A stretch of DNA of 64,000 bases, taken from positions 11,241,809 to 11,305,808 of the forward strand of contig OX345636.1 in assembly GCA_947044365.1 (NCBI GenBank), read 5' to 3'. Numbering within the stretch: the first letter of the stretch is position 1; every line of letters starts with the position of its first letter. The notes under the pieces were generated by a model, which was given only the letters and a program-made list of their open reading frames with translations, had not been told where the DNA came from and ran no database searches. This DNA comes from Petrosia ficiformis (Eukaryota; Porifera; Demospongiae; Haplosclerida; Petrosiidae). This document shows positions 51,480-64,000 of the stretch, in pieces. A program made the translations under genes and the position numbers.

Positions 51480-54400
51480 GATCTGTTTATTCAAGCTATC
51501 AAACCAATGACACAATTGTAACAAAATTCACCTACATAGAGCATTCCATGCACAACAAAACATGCATACAGTGAAATAAACAATGATCACCAAATTATGG
51601 CCATATATAGTTATATTGACACAACAAGAATATTCTATTGAAGAGCATTACCATAAGTATATAATTTAATCTGTAAAATTGTTTCAGTATTTCAAGTGAA
51701 ATGTGAAGCTGGTACATCAACGTAATTATTCAGAACTTATATTTTTCTACACATCATACCATGAAAACAATAACATTGTGTTATAATTAGATTAATTATA
51801 ACACTATTTTTATATTGATATAGCTAAAGTTACTTTACATGTGTACACATGATGATTTAGATATCTACAACATGATTATACTAATTCATCATCATGGGAA
51901 GTAAAAGTGCGACACTATACTTCAAAGCTATAATTAACTGAAACTACAGTGTTGCAAAACAGTTGCTTACACACAGGTTAATTCTGGCATTGATAATAAT
52001 AAACAGATATACTTGAACTGGACTTATATCTGTATATCAGTGGACATTCATTAATAACTATCGTAAAGTAATAGTATACGGTGCTTAATGATATTCATGC
52101 TGAGTTTATAAATGCATGAATGTTATCTCATATGTAGATTGTGACTTACATAAAGGCCTCAAATTACATGCAATCACTTGGGTAATCATATCATGACCAA
52201 CATATCATGAATGAACAGTCTAGCATAGCATAGAGCATATTAATTTATACACAATAATTTATAGTGTTGCTATAATTATTTTGATACTGATAGTCAAAGA
52301 TGATGATGCTTTTAATTTGAACAAAAGCTATCTTGCAAATACATTTAATATACTAGATTCTATACACAATGAATAATAACATTACTTACAGTTATTAGCA
52401 ATAAATTAACTTTACTTCAGTAGTTAGCAATAAAATTAAATGAACCATTTACATGTAACAACCCTCATGTAGGACAGTTATATGAAGTGGTTCATTTCAT
52501 AAGGTACCACTATGACCTTGCCAGTACACCTTTTATCTCAGCATTGTTTGTATGCTTCATTCACATACTCTTTCAAATTAATGGTACCACATTTCAGTTA
52601 GTATTACTGATGGGTGTAGCTAGTCACTAATGAATGTGAATATGATTCAGATAATTGACACTAAATTAAACACTAATTATAGTTGATAGACATGATCCAC
52701 ATAAAAGACAAACGAAAAGATCAGTACATGGATAACTTTGATGATTTATTATATCCGGACAGTAATTCAATTGTGTCATTATCATGATGTACATCAAAGA
52801 CACTGCTAGTGCTACAAATCAGATAAAGCATGGCAGTTTTAATTATATCTCTTTAATGATTTTTAAGTTTAGATGGTGTGGCTAATTAATGCCCTTGACG
52901 TCATACAGTTGTTATGGTTATGACAACAAACAGTACAGATAGTATATCCGTTTAAAGCATTAGGCCATCGGGTGCTACGTGCCCTCAGGCATCATGCTTT
53001 AAACTGGATATATATATCCCTTGCACTCGGGATATAACTAATACATATAAACTTGCAAACTTACTAGCCAAAACTCCATAAGTTAGTTACTACTGTATAA
53101 TGACAGAGTACCACACTTAAGTATATAATTACACAAAAATGATGCAGAAAAAAATGGTTTGTATTAATGCACACCATACATTTTCAGAGGTGAAGGTGAA
53201 CATGAACCAAACCTAACCCATAATTAATTATATTCATCTTGTGTATGTTACTATACTTACAAGTGAATTTAATTAATACTGTCTTCTATCATGTAGGTCA
53301 TCACATGAATGTTATGAATTTGTGTATGTACAAGACCTCCAAGAGATAATACTCCATGAATTATATTGAACCTGTACTATAATCAAATTCAATTGAATTC
53401 CAATCTCATGTAGGTCAGCTATAAAATTATTCATAATCAACATGTGATATCCTGTACATGATGTGGCACAATTTAAATGAGATTCAGTGAGATAGAGCTT
53501 TTGATACCCACCAAACCATGAATGCAGTAAAATAAACAAATTCCCTGTCAGTTAACTGTTTCTACATTTATATGATTATTTCTATAATCTAACTAAAAAC
53601 ACAATATTTTAACATGTATTATCAATTAATATTATTGACACAATAGGTATGCTGTAATCAATATAGTTAAGAGTAATAATGTAGGTAAGGATGCTCTCTA
53701 TGTTGAATTAAGAGTGAAGACTATAGCAATTTTAATAATGTAGCATTGTAGAGACCATTATCTTTACTATAGAAAAACTAATTATGTTGCATTTGTTTGT
53801 TTATTTGTCTATTCATTTAATTTAAAGGGGAGTGAGTAACATAATGGAATAGTAAGCATTTTGACATAATTATACCTATTATCGTTTCAATACACAATGT
53901 TGCTAATTAATGCAATACTTAGTTTAATTACAGAGATGATAATGCTTAGACATAAGCTTAATTATACAGTTTATAAATGATTCTTTCAAGGCAATATAAT
54001 ACTACTACTTGACTGGATAATTTATTAATTGCTACACATAATAATAAAGTGGTAACTATTATGGGATTTTTTTAATATATAATCATCAAGTCATAATTTA
54101 ATGAACACATGGGATACAGATTTTAAAGAAATTAAAAAGTGGGTGTAGTGTAAAATGGAATTCTTCCTTAACACAATAGGCCCTATATCTAAAAATACAG
54201 GTATCTATATGGATTTATCCATCTGGTGATATCTATTTATTCCATATACATGTACCATTTAATCCATTTAGCCAATATCCAATTACCCAAATGATTAACT
54301 GATTAGCGTGACTACTCTCAGTATTATTATAACCAGCATTATTATACATGTGCTTGTACTAATGAGGTGTTAGCAAGATTTTCATAAAAAATCTGGTCTT

Positions 54401-54881
54401 GTGTTTACTAAATATAATAAAACAGTATAAATAATTATGTAAGTGGGATATTTTCAAAATTAACATCTTGAACAGAATGATTTACTAAATGTTTCCATGA
54501 CAACCAGCCTACACTGCAGGGGTGTCATTTCTAAACATTAATACCCCCTTCTTTTAACAGTGCATAGATAAAATGTTATTTCTGTGTTGAATGAAACACT
54601 GTAATTTCACACCACCCCCTTCCAATACCACTATCAAAACTAATATTAAGCATTAATGATGGAGTTGGACTGACAGCAAATTATTTATATTACAATTTTA
54701 CAAACACAAATATTTATGAGTTATGTCAATTATCCCTAACTTGTTGTCTGTCTGGAAAAGATTGATTAAACAGTGAATGTCAATAATACCAAACAAATCT
54801 ATAATCAACAATAGACTACATATAGAATACAATAACAGTAACCCATTAGCCATTTTTCAGACAAAAACGTGGTACCATTAT
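51480..54881. repeat. Long tandem unit, copy B
   Basis: The same landmark order as copy A, offset by about 2.9-3.3 kb. It contains a GC-centre foldback at 52,943-53,036 in the same relative place as in copy C. Open frames are short and not shared. Confidence 0.8.
52943..53036. repeat. Foldback with GC-rich centre (copy B)
   Basis: TATCCGTTTAAAGCAT and the complement of ATGCTTTAAACTGGATAT pair around GGGTGCTACGTGCCCTCAGG. A second small palindrome TATATCCCTTGCACTCGGGA follows. Confidence 0.75.
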
Positions 54882-57800
54882 AGCAACACAGATACAATAT
54901 ATAATTATGCTGACTGAAATTCTAGACTAAGAAGGAGTGGAATATCATACTATCTCCTTCCTGTATCCTATTAACTATTCATAACCCACACCAACTTGTT
55001 GTGACACAATTATAACAAGATTCACTTATATAGAGAATCCCATGCACAACAAAACATGAATACAGTGAAATAAACAATGGTCACCAAATTATGGCCATAT
55101 ATAGTTATAGTGACACAGCAAGAATATTCTATTGAAGAACATTACCATAAGTATAATATAATCTGTAAACTTATTTCAAAGTTTCAAGTGAAATGTGAAG
55201 CAACATAATTATTCAGAGCTTATATTTTTATTTTTCAAGACATCATACCACGAAAACAATATAATTAGATAAATAAAATTAATTATAACAATATTTTTAT
55301 ACTGATATAGCTAAAGTTACTGCAGAATTACAATTACATGTGTACACATGATGATTTAGTATCATCTACAACATGATTACTAATTCATCATCATGGAAGT
55401 AAAAGTGTGACACTATACTTCAAAGCTATGAAACTACAGTGTCGCAAAACAGTTGCTTAAACACAGGTTAATTCTGGCATTTATAATAATAAACAGGTAT
55501 ACTTGAACTACACTTATATCTGTATCTCAGTGGACATTCATTAATAACTATTGTAAAGCAATAGTATATCTGTGCCTAATGATATTCATGCTGAGTTTAT
55601 AGATATTATGCATGAAGATTATCACATATAAATTGTGACTTACATAAAGGCTTCAAATTACATGCAATCACTTGGGAAATCATATAAATTAAAAGTCATG
55701 ACCAACATATCATGAAAGAACAGTTTAGCATAGATCAACATTAGAGAGTAGATTAGTTTATACACAATAATTTATAGTGTTGCTATAATTATTTTGATAC
55801 TGATAGTCAAAGATGATGATGCATTTAATTATATATAGTCTCTAAAATGTGCTTGCAAATACATTTATTATACTAGATTCTATATGCAATGAATATATAA
55901 TAACATTACTTCAGTAAGTAGCAATAAATTAACAATAATTGATTACTTCAGTAATTAACAATAAAATTAAATGAACCATTTACATGTAACAACCCTCGCT
56001 AGCTATAGGTATGTAGGACTGTGTATGAAGTGGTACATTTCATAAGGTACCCCTATGACCTTGTTATAGTATACCTTTTATCTCAGCATTGTTTGTATGC
56101 TTTGTTGACATACTCTTTCAAATTAATGATACTACATTTCAGTTAGTATTATTGATGGGTGTAGCTAGTCACTAATGAAAGTAAATATGATTCAGGTAAT
56201 TGGACGATAGATTAAACACTAATTATAGTTGATAGACATGATCCACATAAAAGAGTGAAGAAAAGATCAGTACATGAATAACTTCGATGATTTATTACAT
56301 CAGGACAATAATTCTAATTATCATGATGCACATCAAAAGAAACTGCTAGTGCTATATAAATCGGATAAAGCATGGAAGTTTTAGTTATATATATCCCTAT
56401 GGTATCTTTAATGATTTTTAAGTTTACATAGTGTGGCTAATTAATGCCCTTGATATCATACAGTTGTTATGGTTACAACACCAAACAGTGATCAAATGAC
56501 ACAAATTATTATATTTCTCATGTTTGAGATATTTAAAGCATTAGGCCCTTCAGTGCTATGTGCCCTCAGGCCTCATGCTTTAAACTACATATATATATAT
56601 CCCTCGCACTCAGGATATAACTAATGCATATAACCTTGCAAACTTACTAGCCAAAACTCCATAACTTAGTTACTACTGTAAAATGATTACTGCATTACTA
56701 AGCATAGTCAGATAAAGTACCACCCTTAAGTAACTATATACTGTAATTATACAAAAATAGTATAGCAAAAGATGGTTTGGATTAATGCACACTATGCATT
56801 TTAAGTGAGTGACTTTTGGAATGTAACCCATAATTAATTATATTCATCTTGTGTATGTTCAACTGCTACTATACTTACAAGTGAATTTAATTAACAATAT
56901 CTTTTATCATGTAGGTCATCACATGAATGTAGTGAATTCGTGTATGTAGAAGACCTCCAAGAGATAATACTCCATGAATTGTATTGAACCTGTACTAATC
57001 AAATTCCAATCTCATGTAGGTCAACTATAAAATTATTCATAATCAACAAGTGATATCCTGTACATGATGCAATACAGATTCATTCACATAGAACTTTCCA
57101 TACACACTAAACCATGAATGTAGTAAAATAAAGCTGTCACTTAACTATTTATATGCTTATATCTACAATCCAACTAAGAGACACAATATTTTAGCATGTA
57201 TTTTTAATTAATATTATTGACACAATATGTAATAATGTTAGGTAAGGATGCTCTTAAGAGTGAAGACTACAGCAATTTTAATAACGTATCATTATACAGA
57301 CCATTATCTTTTCTAAAGAGAATAATTATGTTGTAATTGTTTGTTTATTTGTTTATTCATTTCATTTCATTCAATTTGCATGCAATATTATTTGTTCAAC
57401 AGTAATTATCATTTGCAGAACATTTCACTTGCACTTCTGAGTTCGGTAATAATTTAAAATGTCTGTAGCATTATTATACTAATTCACAATCAGGTGAAGT
57501 AAAATAAACATCACATTGCATTTAGTTCAGAGTTATTAATACAAGCACATCAGTATAATTATTATAAAGCACATGTAATAGTATACTGAGATTGTTTGCA
57601 CTACATCATATTTATGCTACATGGGAGAATGAAAGTTAACTCATATATATTTCATAAATGGGAGTGAGTAACGCATTTGGACATCATTATACTTATTATT
57701 ATTTGAGAGTTGAAATATTTAATACACAATGTTGCTAATTGATGTAATACTTAGTTTAATTACAGATGTGATAATGCTTAGACATAAACTTAAGTATACA

Positions 57801-58600
57801 GTTTATAAATGATTCCTTCAAGGTAATATACTATTACTACTTGACTGGATAATTTATCAATTGCTACACATAATAATAAAGTAGTAAGTATCATCATCAA
57901 AAGTTACAGTCCATAACTTCTTGCATAAAATAATACAAAAAGGTCAAAGTGGGTGTAGTGCAAAATGAAATTCCTCCATCACACAAAAGGCCCGATATCT
58001 AAAAATACATGTATCTATATGGATCTATCCATCTGGTTATATGTATCTATTTCATCTACCATTTAATCTATCCAACCAATATCCAATTACCCAAATCATT
58101 AACTCATTAGCGTGACTACTCTTAAGTACTATTATAACCGGCACCATTATACTGTTACGTAAAAGAAATGTGCTTGTACTAATGGGGTGTTAGCAAAATT
58201 TTCATGGAAAATCTGGTCATGTGTAGTATACTAAATGTCATAAATAATTGTGTAAATGGGATATTTTCAAAATTAACATCTTGAGCAGACTAATTTACTA
58301 AATTTTGTGTAAACGAACAATTGTTTCCATGACAACTAGCTTACACTGCAGGGGTGTCATTTCTAAACAATAATACGAGCACCCTTCTTTTAACAGTGTA
58401 TAAATAAAATGTTACTTCTGTGTTGAATGAAACTCTGGTAGGAGTGTAATTTCACACCACTCCCTTCCAATACCACTATCAAAACTGATATTAAATATTA
58501 ATGCAGTTAGACAATTTTTCTTGGTATACAAACAAAAATATTTATGAGTTATAACAACTATCCCTAACTTGTAGTAGTTTACATGTATAAATACCATGTA
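54882..58600. repeat. Long tandem unit, copy C
   Basis: Landmarks repeat at 55,314, 55,449, 56,952, 57,255 and 57,850. The similarity to copy B extends through GGGTGTCATTTCTAAACA and TCAAAACT(A/G)ATATTAA near the end. No gene. Confidence 0.8.
56530..56620. repeat. Foldback with GC-rich centre (copy C)
   Basis: TTTAAAGCATTAGGC and the complement of GCCTCATGCTTTAAA flank CCTTCAGTGCTATGTGCCCT. The trailing ATCCCTCGCACTCAGGATAT palindrome is also kept. Confidence 0.75.
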
Positions 58601-59561
58601 CAATCACGAACACAATTGACTTATAAAACTCAAAGTAAAATCATACATTCATGTGTACTGTTACTGCAAATTAATGTAGGATGATTGTAGTTTGGCTTGT
58701 TTTGATTTAAACAAATAAAAAATGTGAGCACCTAGCTCACTATACATTATGTGCAAACTGCAAATTAATTATAAAAAATAATGAAACTAATTACATGCAG
58801 AAGATATCCAAATATGGAAAAGAATGCTAGGTTTGTTTTTACTATGTTAGGGTGTGTCATATCCAATAGTATACATTATAGTTGTTCACGTACCTGAAAA
58901 TGTTTTTTCTACAAGATGATATGTAGGTATAAGATATAATACAATTGGCTTGCTTTTCTGCAGTAATAAACATAATGAGAAGGTAGAAAAATATATTTGC
59001 AACTATATTTTAGTACACATCCAGAACTCTCGAACGATCAGTACACATGCACGCGCACAGTCATGTTGACCACACCCAAAATCATTACAGTACAGCAGGG
59101 CCAGATTAGGTCCAAACAACCACCAAAAACATCTTGATCTTATTAATTAAACTTTGATGCTACATCAACCATAAACTTAAAAATCAATTATTTTTTTGGT
59201 GAATTTTCAATTGCCTACAAATGTAACTAACTGTCAGAGCGAATCCTGCAAGCACATACATTCTCACGTCGCCGATTGCTTCGGCGACTTGAGTCACGTG
59301 GGCCGCTGAAGCCTCACGGCCGATTAATTATGGGTTTCAAAATATTTTATTGTTTAGATTTATAATGAATTGTGAGGATCCTAAAGTACAATGTGCTTTA
59401 GGAGCATTTGTTTACCATATTCTTAAAGTATAATTTTATTGCTTTATTATTTCATAATATGTATATAATTTTGTTTCCTATGGACTATCCTGGCTTTATG
59501 TGGAATTAATAATAATAATAATAATAATTATGTATATACGTACGTGTGGTACGACGTACTT
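58601..59561. other. Gene-free stretch
   Basis: A GC-rich hairpin patch (GCCGATTGCTTCGGC, then GTGGGCCGCTGAAGCCTCAC) lies at about 59,270-59,320, and a small hairpin (TCCTAAAG / CTTTAGGA) at about 59,378-59,402. I see no gene. Confidence 0.5.
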
Positions 59562-60022
59562 GAGACCACGCCTTATCCTACACGCAAAATTAAAATGCGG
59601 AGGGAAGGGCCTGGTATAATGTACCATGCCAGGACCTTCCCGCTTAACCGCCATTTTGATGTAATTATAAACAGACATGTAAATTCTGGCAAATGGGCCT
59701 CATCAATAGCTAAAGCAATTTTTCTCTCAGTCCAAATTTTAGAAATAAGCATACTCCTCCAGCTAGCTGACAATATAGCCTCTGGACTACCATAAACTAG
59801 TGGTATGTGACCAGCACGAATTGTACTAATAACTTGCTGCTCTTACAATACAGAAGATATCGCTTCAGTGACGTTCAGTCTGTTCCGCAAATGCAGCATC
59901 CATTTGCCAGAGTTTTCACACTTATTATAATTACATCATCATAACGTGACCGCCGAATGAGCTGATACCAGGCCCTTCCCGCTTAACCGCCATTTTGCGT
60001 GCGCGATAGGGTGTGGTCTCCA
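59562..60022. mobile_element. Foldback element with about 60-bp TIRs
   Basis: The left end (GAGACCACGCCTTATCCTAC then GGAAGGGCCTGGTAT) is inverted at the right (ATACCAGGCCCTTCCCGC then TAGGGTGTGGTCTCC). An extra inner copy of CCTTCCCGCTTAACCGCCAT lies at 59,634. No transposase frame. Confidence 0.75.
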
Positions 60023-62760
60023 GGGTAACGCATTCTACACGCATAATTAATTGTAATAACAAAGTCTGGCCCTATATATTTATCCAGTGTCCACTTCTAT
60101 TATTAATATAATAAAATAATAAATAAATGTCATTATGGAAAACGAAAAGAAAAACCACAAAACAAAAACAATATTGATTGTAAATGCATTTGGTACTGTA
60201 CTGTAACTCAAGTGCTGGTTAATTTAAGCGTCACACCCAAGTAATTGACGTATATTTTAAGTTTTAAACACTTGAAATCCAGCATCATTAAAATAAATCC
60301 ATAGTACTATAATTGTTCCAATAATGAGACATACACTCCTGGTTTTGTAACCTAGAACAAAAAAAAGAGATTATATTATAACATAAAATTATCAAAAGTT
60401 TATAATTATAGGGTCTAGAACTCTGTTAATACCTAGTCTGGCTTCCCTGCCATTTGCTTATTGAGGAATGGTCTGGGAACCCTGTTATATCCAAGTTGTG
60501 ACGTAAGTATGATGTAAGCAGAGAATTAATACAATAACTCCAGTAATGAATTCATTATGCATGCGTGATGAGTGAGTTTCTATTAGAGCTTCTGCCACAG
60601 TTGTAGAGGCTACAAGGATTTAAAAGATCTGTAAATGCTTTTGTCCCATAATAATATTTTAGTTGTTATTCCTACTGAATTTGGAAATAGCCTGGTTTGG
60701 AGTTATGAATGCCTACCTGCATTATTTGACTTGCCACAAGACAGACCTGTCTATAGTTATTGATAGCAATATTGAAACACCAAGCGAGTGAAAATAAGTT
60801 CACTAACTACATGTATGCCAGAAGTTAGTTATTGCTCTTTTAGTTGGACTAATTTTTAGCTTTATACAAAGCTTGGTGTGACCAGAATAACAAATAAGCA
60901 TGATTGTATGGTTGTAATACAAAACATGATGTTAACACTTCAAAATTGTAAAGAAATCATAGCTTCAGACAAACCATACAAAAACTGCAAATTGATCTTC
61001 AGTTGATAAAAATAGAGTAGCTGGTTGTAAACGGAGTAGGCACACTGGCCATTTCTGATTTAAATCTTTTTACCTCAAAAATGTATCTTTGAAATGTTAT
61101 TTGATAAAAATACTTTTGAGGGATGAGACATAGGGTGATAATATGTATTACATATACGTAGGTGTGTCATACCCATACTACAATTATTATGTGTACAAGA
61201 GTCTACCCATATTGATTACATTAGAGATGTGGTATTCATACCCATATTGTATTAAGTAGGGATGCCATCTAGGCGTGTTTTACCAATTCTGTATTATGTG
61301 TGGGTGTGTCCTACCCATAATATTATAGTGTCATACATGCTGATATGTAGTTGTCATGGTTACAAATTACCTTTAACTCTATATACATACGTACTTCAGC
61401 TTCCATTGTGTTTGTCTTAATAACCAAACACATGGTTTATTGGTTGAACCTTCAAAAAAACTAAATTAAATAAAAATAATAATTCAATTCATGTAAAAGT
61501 ATGGGGCCAATGAAGTATTCACATTTTGTGCATATTCAAATTTGAATATTTTATGCAAATGTCTGTAGTGCTGGGCAATATATCATAATATTTTATCAAT
61601 ATCGTATATATCCCCAGAAATTAATATCATCCAGCACTACACATCTATAGATTAATTGAGACACTACATGCTATACAGAAGTTGGAAGTTGTACAAAGTA
61701 TATGAATAGAAATATTATATTAGTAGATGATTCTGGAGTAAATGAATCCAAAATTAATGTCTACTAATGTTACATTGTTAATTTTGTTAAGTAATTGCTA
61801 CATATAGGTCCTGAAAATGCTTGATATGCATATCACTGATTACTGTTACAAAAAGGAGGCTTTTGCAAATAAAATAAGTTTACATTATTTTATTGTTTCT
61901 ATGGAAACAATGAATCCATACATTTTCAACAATTTAAATCATGCATTGTGGTGATATATACAGTTTATCACCAGAAATCATCTGCTGACTGGAGTTTTAT
62001 TGTATTAAATAATTTAAATTAGTAGGTCCTGAAATTGCTTGAATATGCTTAATTAATTTTGTTAATGATATAAGTAGGTATTGATATTAATATCTGTGCT
62101 CACTATATAATTATAAACCATTATACATGTAATTAATTTTAAACTCAGCTATTTTGTATGAAGAGTAATGAGTAATTATTTTATACAAAAAGACCATGCC
62201 AAAAATCAATTGTTTTTGTACTGTATGGTTAATACATTTGCTATTGGGTAGATGTATAATAAAAACTGGTATTTAAGAGGTAACGTGATGCTATATACTT
62301 ACATATATGTACCAAATTTCATTGGTTTTCGTTACAAAACAACCCAATAGCAAGCATTTAGATATTATTTATCTTGAAAGTCAATTTCCACAAACATGTT
62401 ACAAAACTATGAGCACAAGTATACAAGACCCAGTCTTCTGAGAGAAGTAATATTTTTTTCATTCATATGCATAGTCATTATTTAGTAATTTTGTGTAGGA
62501 AGCCACTGAAATTTGGTAGACAGACAAACAGACACCAAAAAACATATGCTCACATATACCTCATCAGTGGAGTTTCTGATCCATTTCATCTGTTCTTTTC
62601 TTACTATTAAAACCATTCTCTTCAAAATCAAGACTAATAATAAAAACAAAATTAAATATATATATATAGTCATATAATATTATCAGGATAATCGCATGAC
62701 ATTTATTAATAATCAAATGACCTTCTGTGACTTCTGTTAGTAATAATAAGTAATAGTTAG
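60023..62760. other. Gene-free stretch
   Basis: Degenerate CATACCCATA repeats at 61,165-61,330. No other supportable feature. Confidence 0.5.
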
Positions 62761-62925
62761 AACACACTTTACAGTGATTACGTGTTTTAATGTAGCATGA
62801 GGGCGGGTCAATAAAGGTTGAGTTTACATAATGCACGACCCGAAGGCGAGTGCGTTATGTAAACGAGACCTTTATTGATCGCCCAAGTGCTATATTGAAA
62901 CACACAATGCACTGTCAAGTGTGTT
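62761..62925. repeat. Foldback with about 75-bp arms and GC-rich centre
   Basis: The left arm (AACACACTTTACAGTG, then GGGCGGGTCAATAAAGG, then GTTTACATAATGCAC) is mirrored on the right (GTGCGTTATGTAAAC, CCTTTATTGATCGCCC, CACTGTCAAGTGTGTT). The centre GACCCGAAGGCGA resembles the other foldback centres of this window. Confidence 0.85.
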
Positions 62926-63654
62926 CTAAGTGATTTATTGATGATCTGGTAAACTACATGTACCACTGTTGTTGGAGCTGCTTCGTTAGTAGAGGTGAGC
63001 AAAGTGTGCAATAACTAACTTATTGCACGCAAAAGTGTGCAATAAGTGATTTAATGTTCAATCATGTGACGCATTATCTGCACTCTGATTGGCCACAGGT
63101 CACATGATCAGCAATAATAGACTATCAAAACTATTTATGAAGTAGACATTATATGCAAGAAGCCATAATTGTTTATTCTAATTACAAGTCTAATAAAGTA
63201 TATAGATTATGTAACATCTCAGTAATGAATGCTGCATGATTATACAATCCTTAATTGGATCCTATGTTACTATCAAACGCAAAGAGAGTAAATAAGTACA
63301 TGTGGGGAGGTGTACATGCCTGTTTGTTTTTGTAGAATTTAATAAATTTCAATTTTTGCTCTTTATGAAAAAAGGTAAAAATATATGGACTTCCCCTTAT
63401 CTTAGTCTGTGAATAATGATACCTGATACCTTTATGCGAGAGAGGGTCTTATAATATTAATATAACAGAAAGAGTCCTCTATACACATCAGATACATGTG
63501 TTTTATTATTATATCCCTCATCAGTAACACATAAAATATACTGAATGTTCCACCCTCAGAATGTGTAGCTTTAGGCCTCAACTGTAGTGTAATAGTGAAC
63601 AGCAACAGGAAGAAATGTTGTTGACTCTCAGTTGTGGATCTTTGGTTATGAGAG
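62926..63654. other. Gene-free stretch
   Basis: A small hairpin at 63,029-63,054 (TTATTGCACGCAAAAGTGTG and on). No gene is seen. Confidence 0.45.
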
Positions 63655-63900
63655 GAATGTCATTGACTAAATCTGTGTGGAAAAGATTGATTAAATAATG
63701 AATGTCATTAATACTAAACAAATCTATAATTAACAATAGACTACCTACAGAATACAATACAACAGTCACTCACTAGCCCAGTGTTTTCTTTAAAATTAAA
63801 GGGTGGGGAAGCAAGACTAAAAAGTGGGGGAGCGCCATGTTACCACCCTTCGGGGGAAACACTGCTAGCTATGTTCCAGACAAAAACATGGTTTGGCCAG
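63655..63900. repeat. Fragment of the long tandem unit (copy D)
   Basis: GGAAAAGATTGATTAAA through AATAGACTAC and AATACAATA match copy B at 54,757-54,870. The match resumes after an inserted element with CAGACAAAAAC(A/G)TGG. Confidence 0.8.
63779..63864. mobile_element. Short hAT-like MITE inserted in copy D
   Basis: 86-bp element CAGTGTTTTC...GAAACACTG bordered by CTAGC(C/T) on both sides. The empty site is visible in copy B at about 54,850 (CATTAGCCATTTTTCAGAC). CAGTGTTT-type ends suit hAT. The target duplication is imperfect. Confidence 0.6.
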
Positions 63901-64000
63901 TCAAATGTTGGACAAATTTTCCAATCACAATTTCATATTACAAGTAGCCGTTAAACTCTAGTATTGTGCGTGAATATTGCTCAGACAAATTCCTTTATGT

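Noticed and set aside
45294..63769. Assorted open frames of 60-90 codons
   Set aside because: None has splice-flanked coding character, recognisable motifs or conservation between the tandem units.

Overview
The window looks like nuclear DNA of an early-branching animal, most likely a demosponge of the Amphimedon type. This is inference from: AT-rich sequence; protein genes cut into many small exons by short GT-AG introns; animal-only domain families (TRAF RING, zinc finger and MATH; death-fold domains; Calx-beta); a metazoan Ty3/gypsy element; and very many small foldback and inverted-repeat elements plus TACATGTA-type repeats. No bacterial operon, CRISPR array, rRNA or complete tRNA gene was seen.

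Layout. Positions 1-14,300 hold no host gene that I can support. They hold microsatellites, dispersed duplications (about 0.9 kb at 995 and 7,455; 0.4 kb at 7,160 and 9,370), long inverted repeats (6.8-7.3 kb; 8.4 against 10.7-11.6 kb), a MITE at 1,835-2,240, a long-TIR element at 5,372-5,830 with an internal reading frame, and a foldback at 12,618-13,211. From 14.3 to 23.2 kb, scattered minus-strand pieces of a Calx-beta gene, with damaged reading frames or intron phases, flank a 19-bp minisatellite. An apparently intact Ty3/gypsy retrotransposon (18,285-22,938) sits in that minisatellite, with a single 1,307-codon gag-pol frame, 333-bp LTRs that look identical and a 5-bp target duplication. 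A hAT-like MITE and a 52-57 bp tandem repeat follow (24.8-25.6 kb).

The two substantial host genes lie head to tail on the minus strand. The upstream gene (42,659-31,130) reconstructs as 12 exons whose splice sites and phases all agree. It encodes a TRAF-like protein of about 1,025 codons: basic/acidic linker, CARD-like death-fold domain, long helical region, RING, TRAF zinc fingers, coiled coil, MATH. The downstream gene (30,151-25,750) reconstructs as at least 7 phase-consistent exons encoding a Roco-like (Roc GTPase plus COR) protein with two C-terminal death-fold modules. The first exon of each is not found. By family knowledge both would be cytoplasmic innate-immune or cell-death signalling proteins; that they work together is inference from adjacency and shared domain classes. 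Several introns of the TRAF gene hold MITEs, and one MITE appears to supply a splice acceptor.

Positions 44.8-64.0 kb show no supportable gene. A non-coding unit of about 3-3.7 kb is repeated at least three times in tandem (48,458 to about 58,600), with a fragment of a fourth copy at the window end. Palindromic foldbacks sharing a GC-rich centre recur there and elsewhere in the window.
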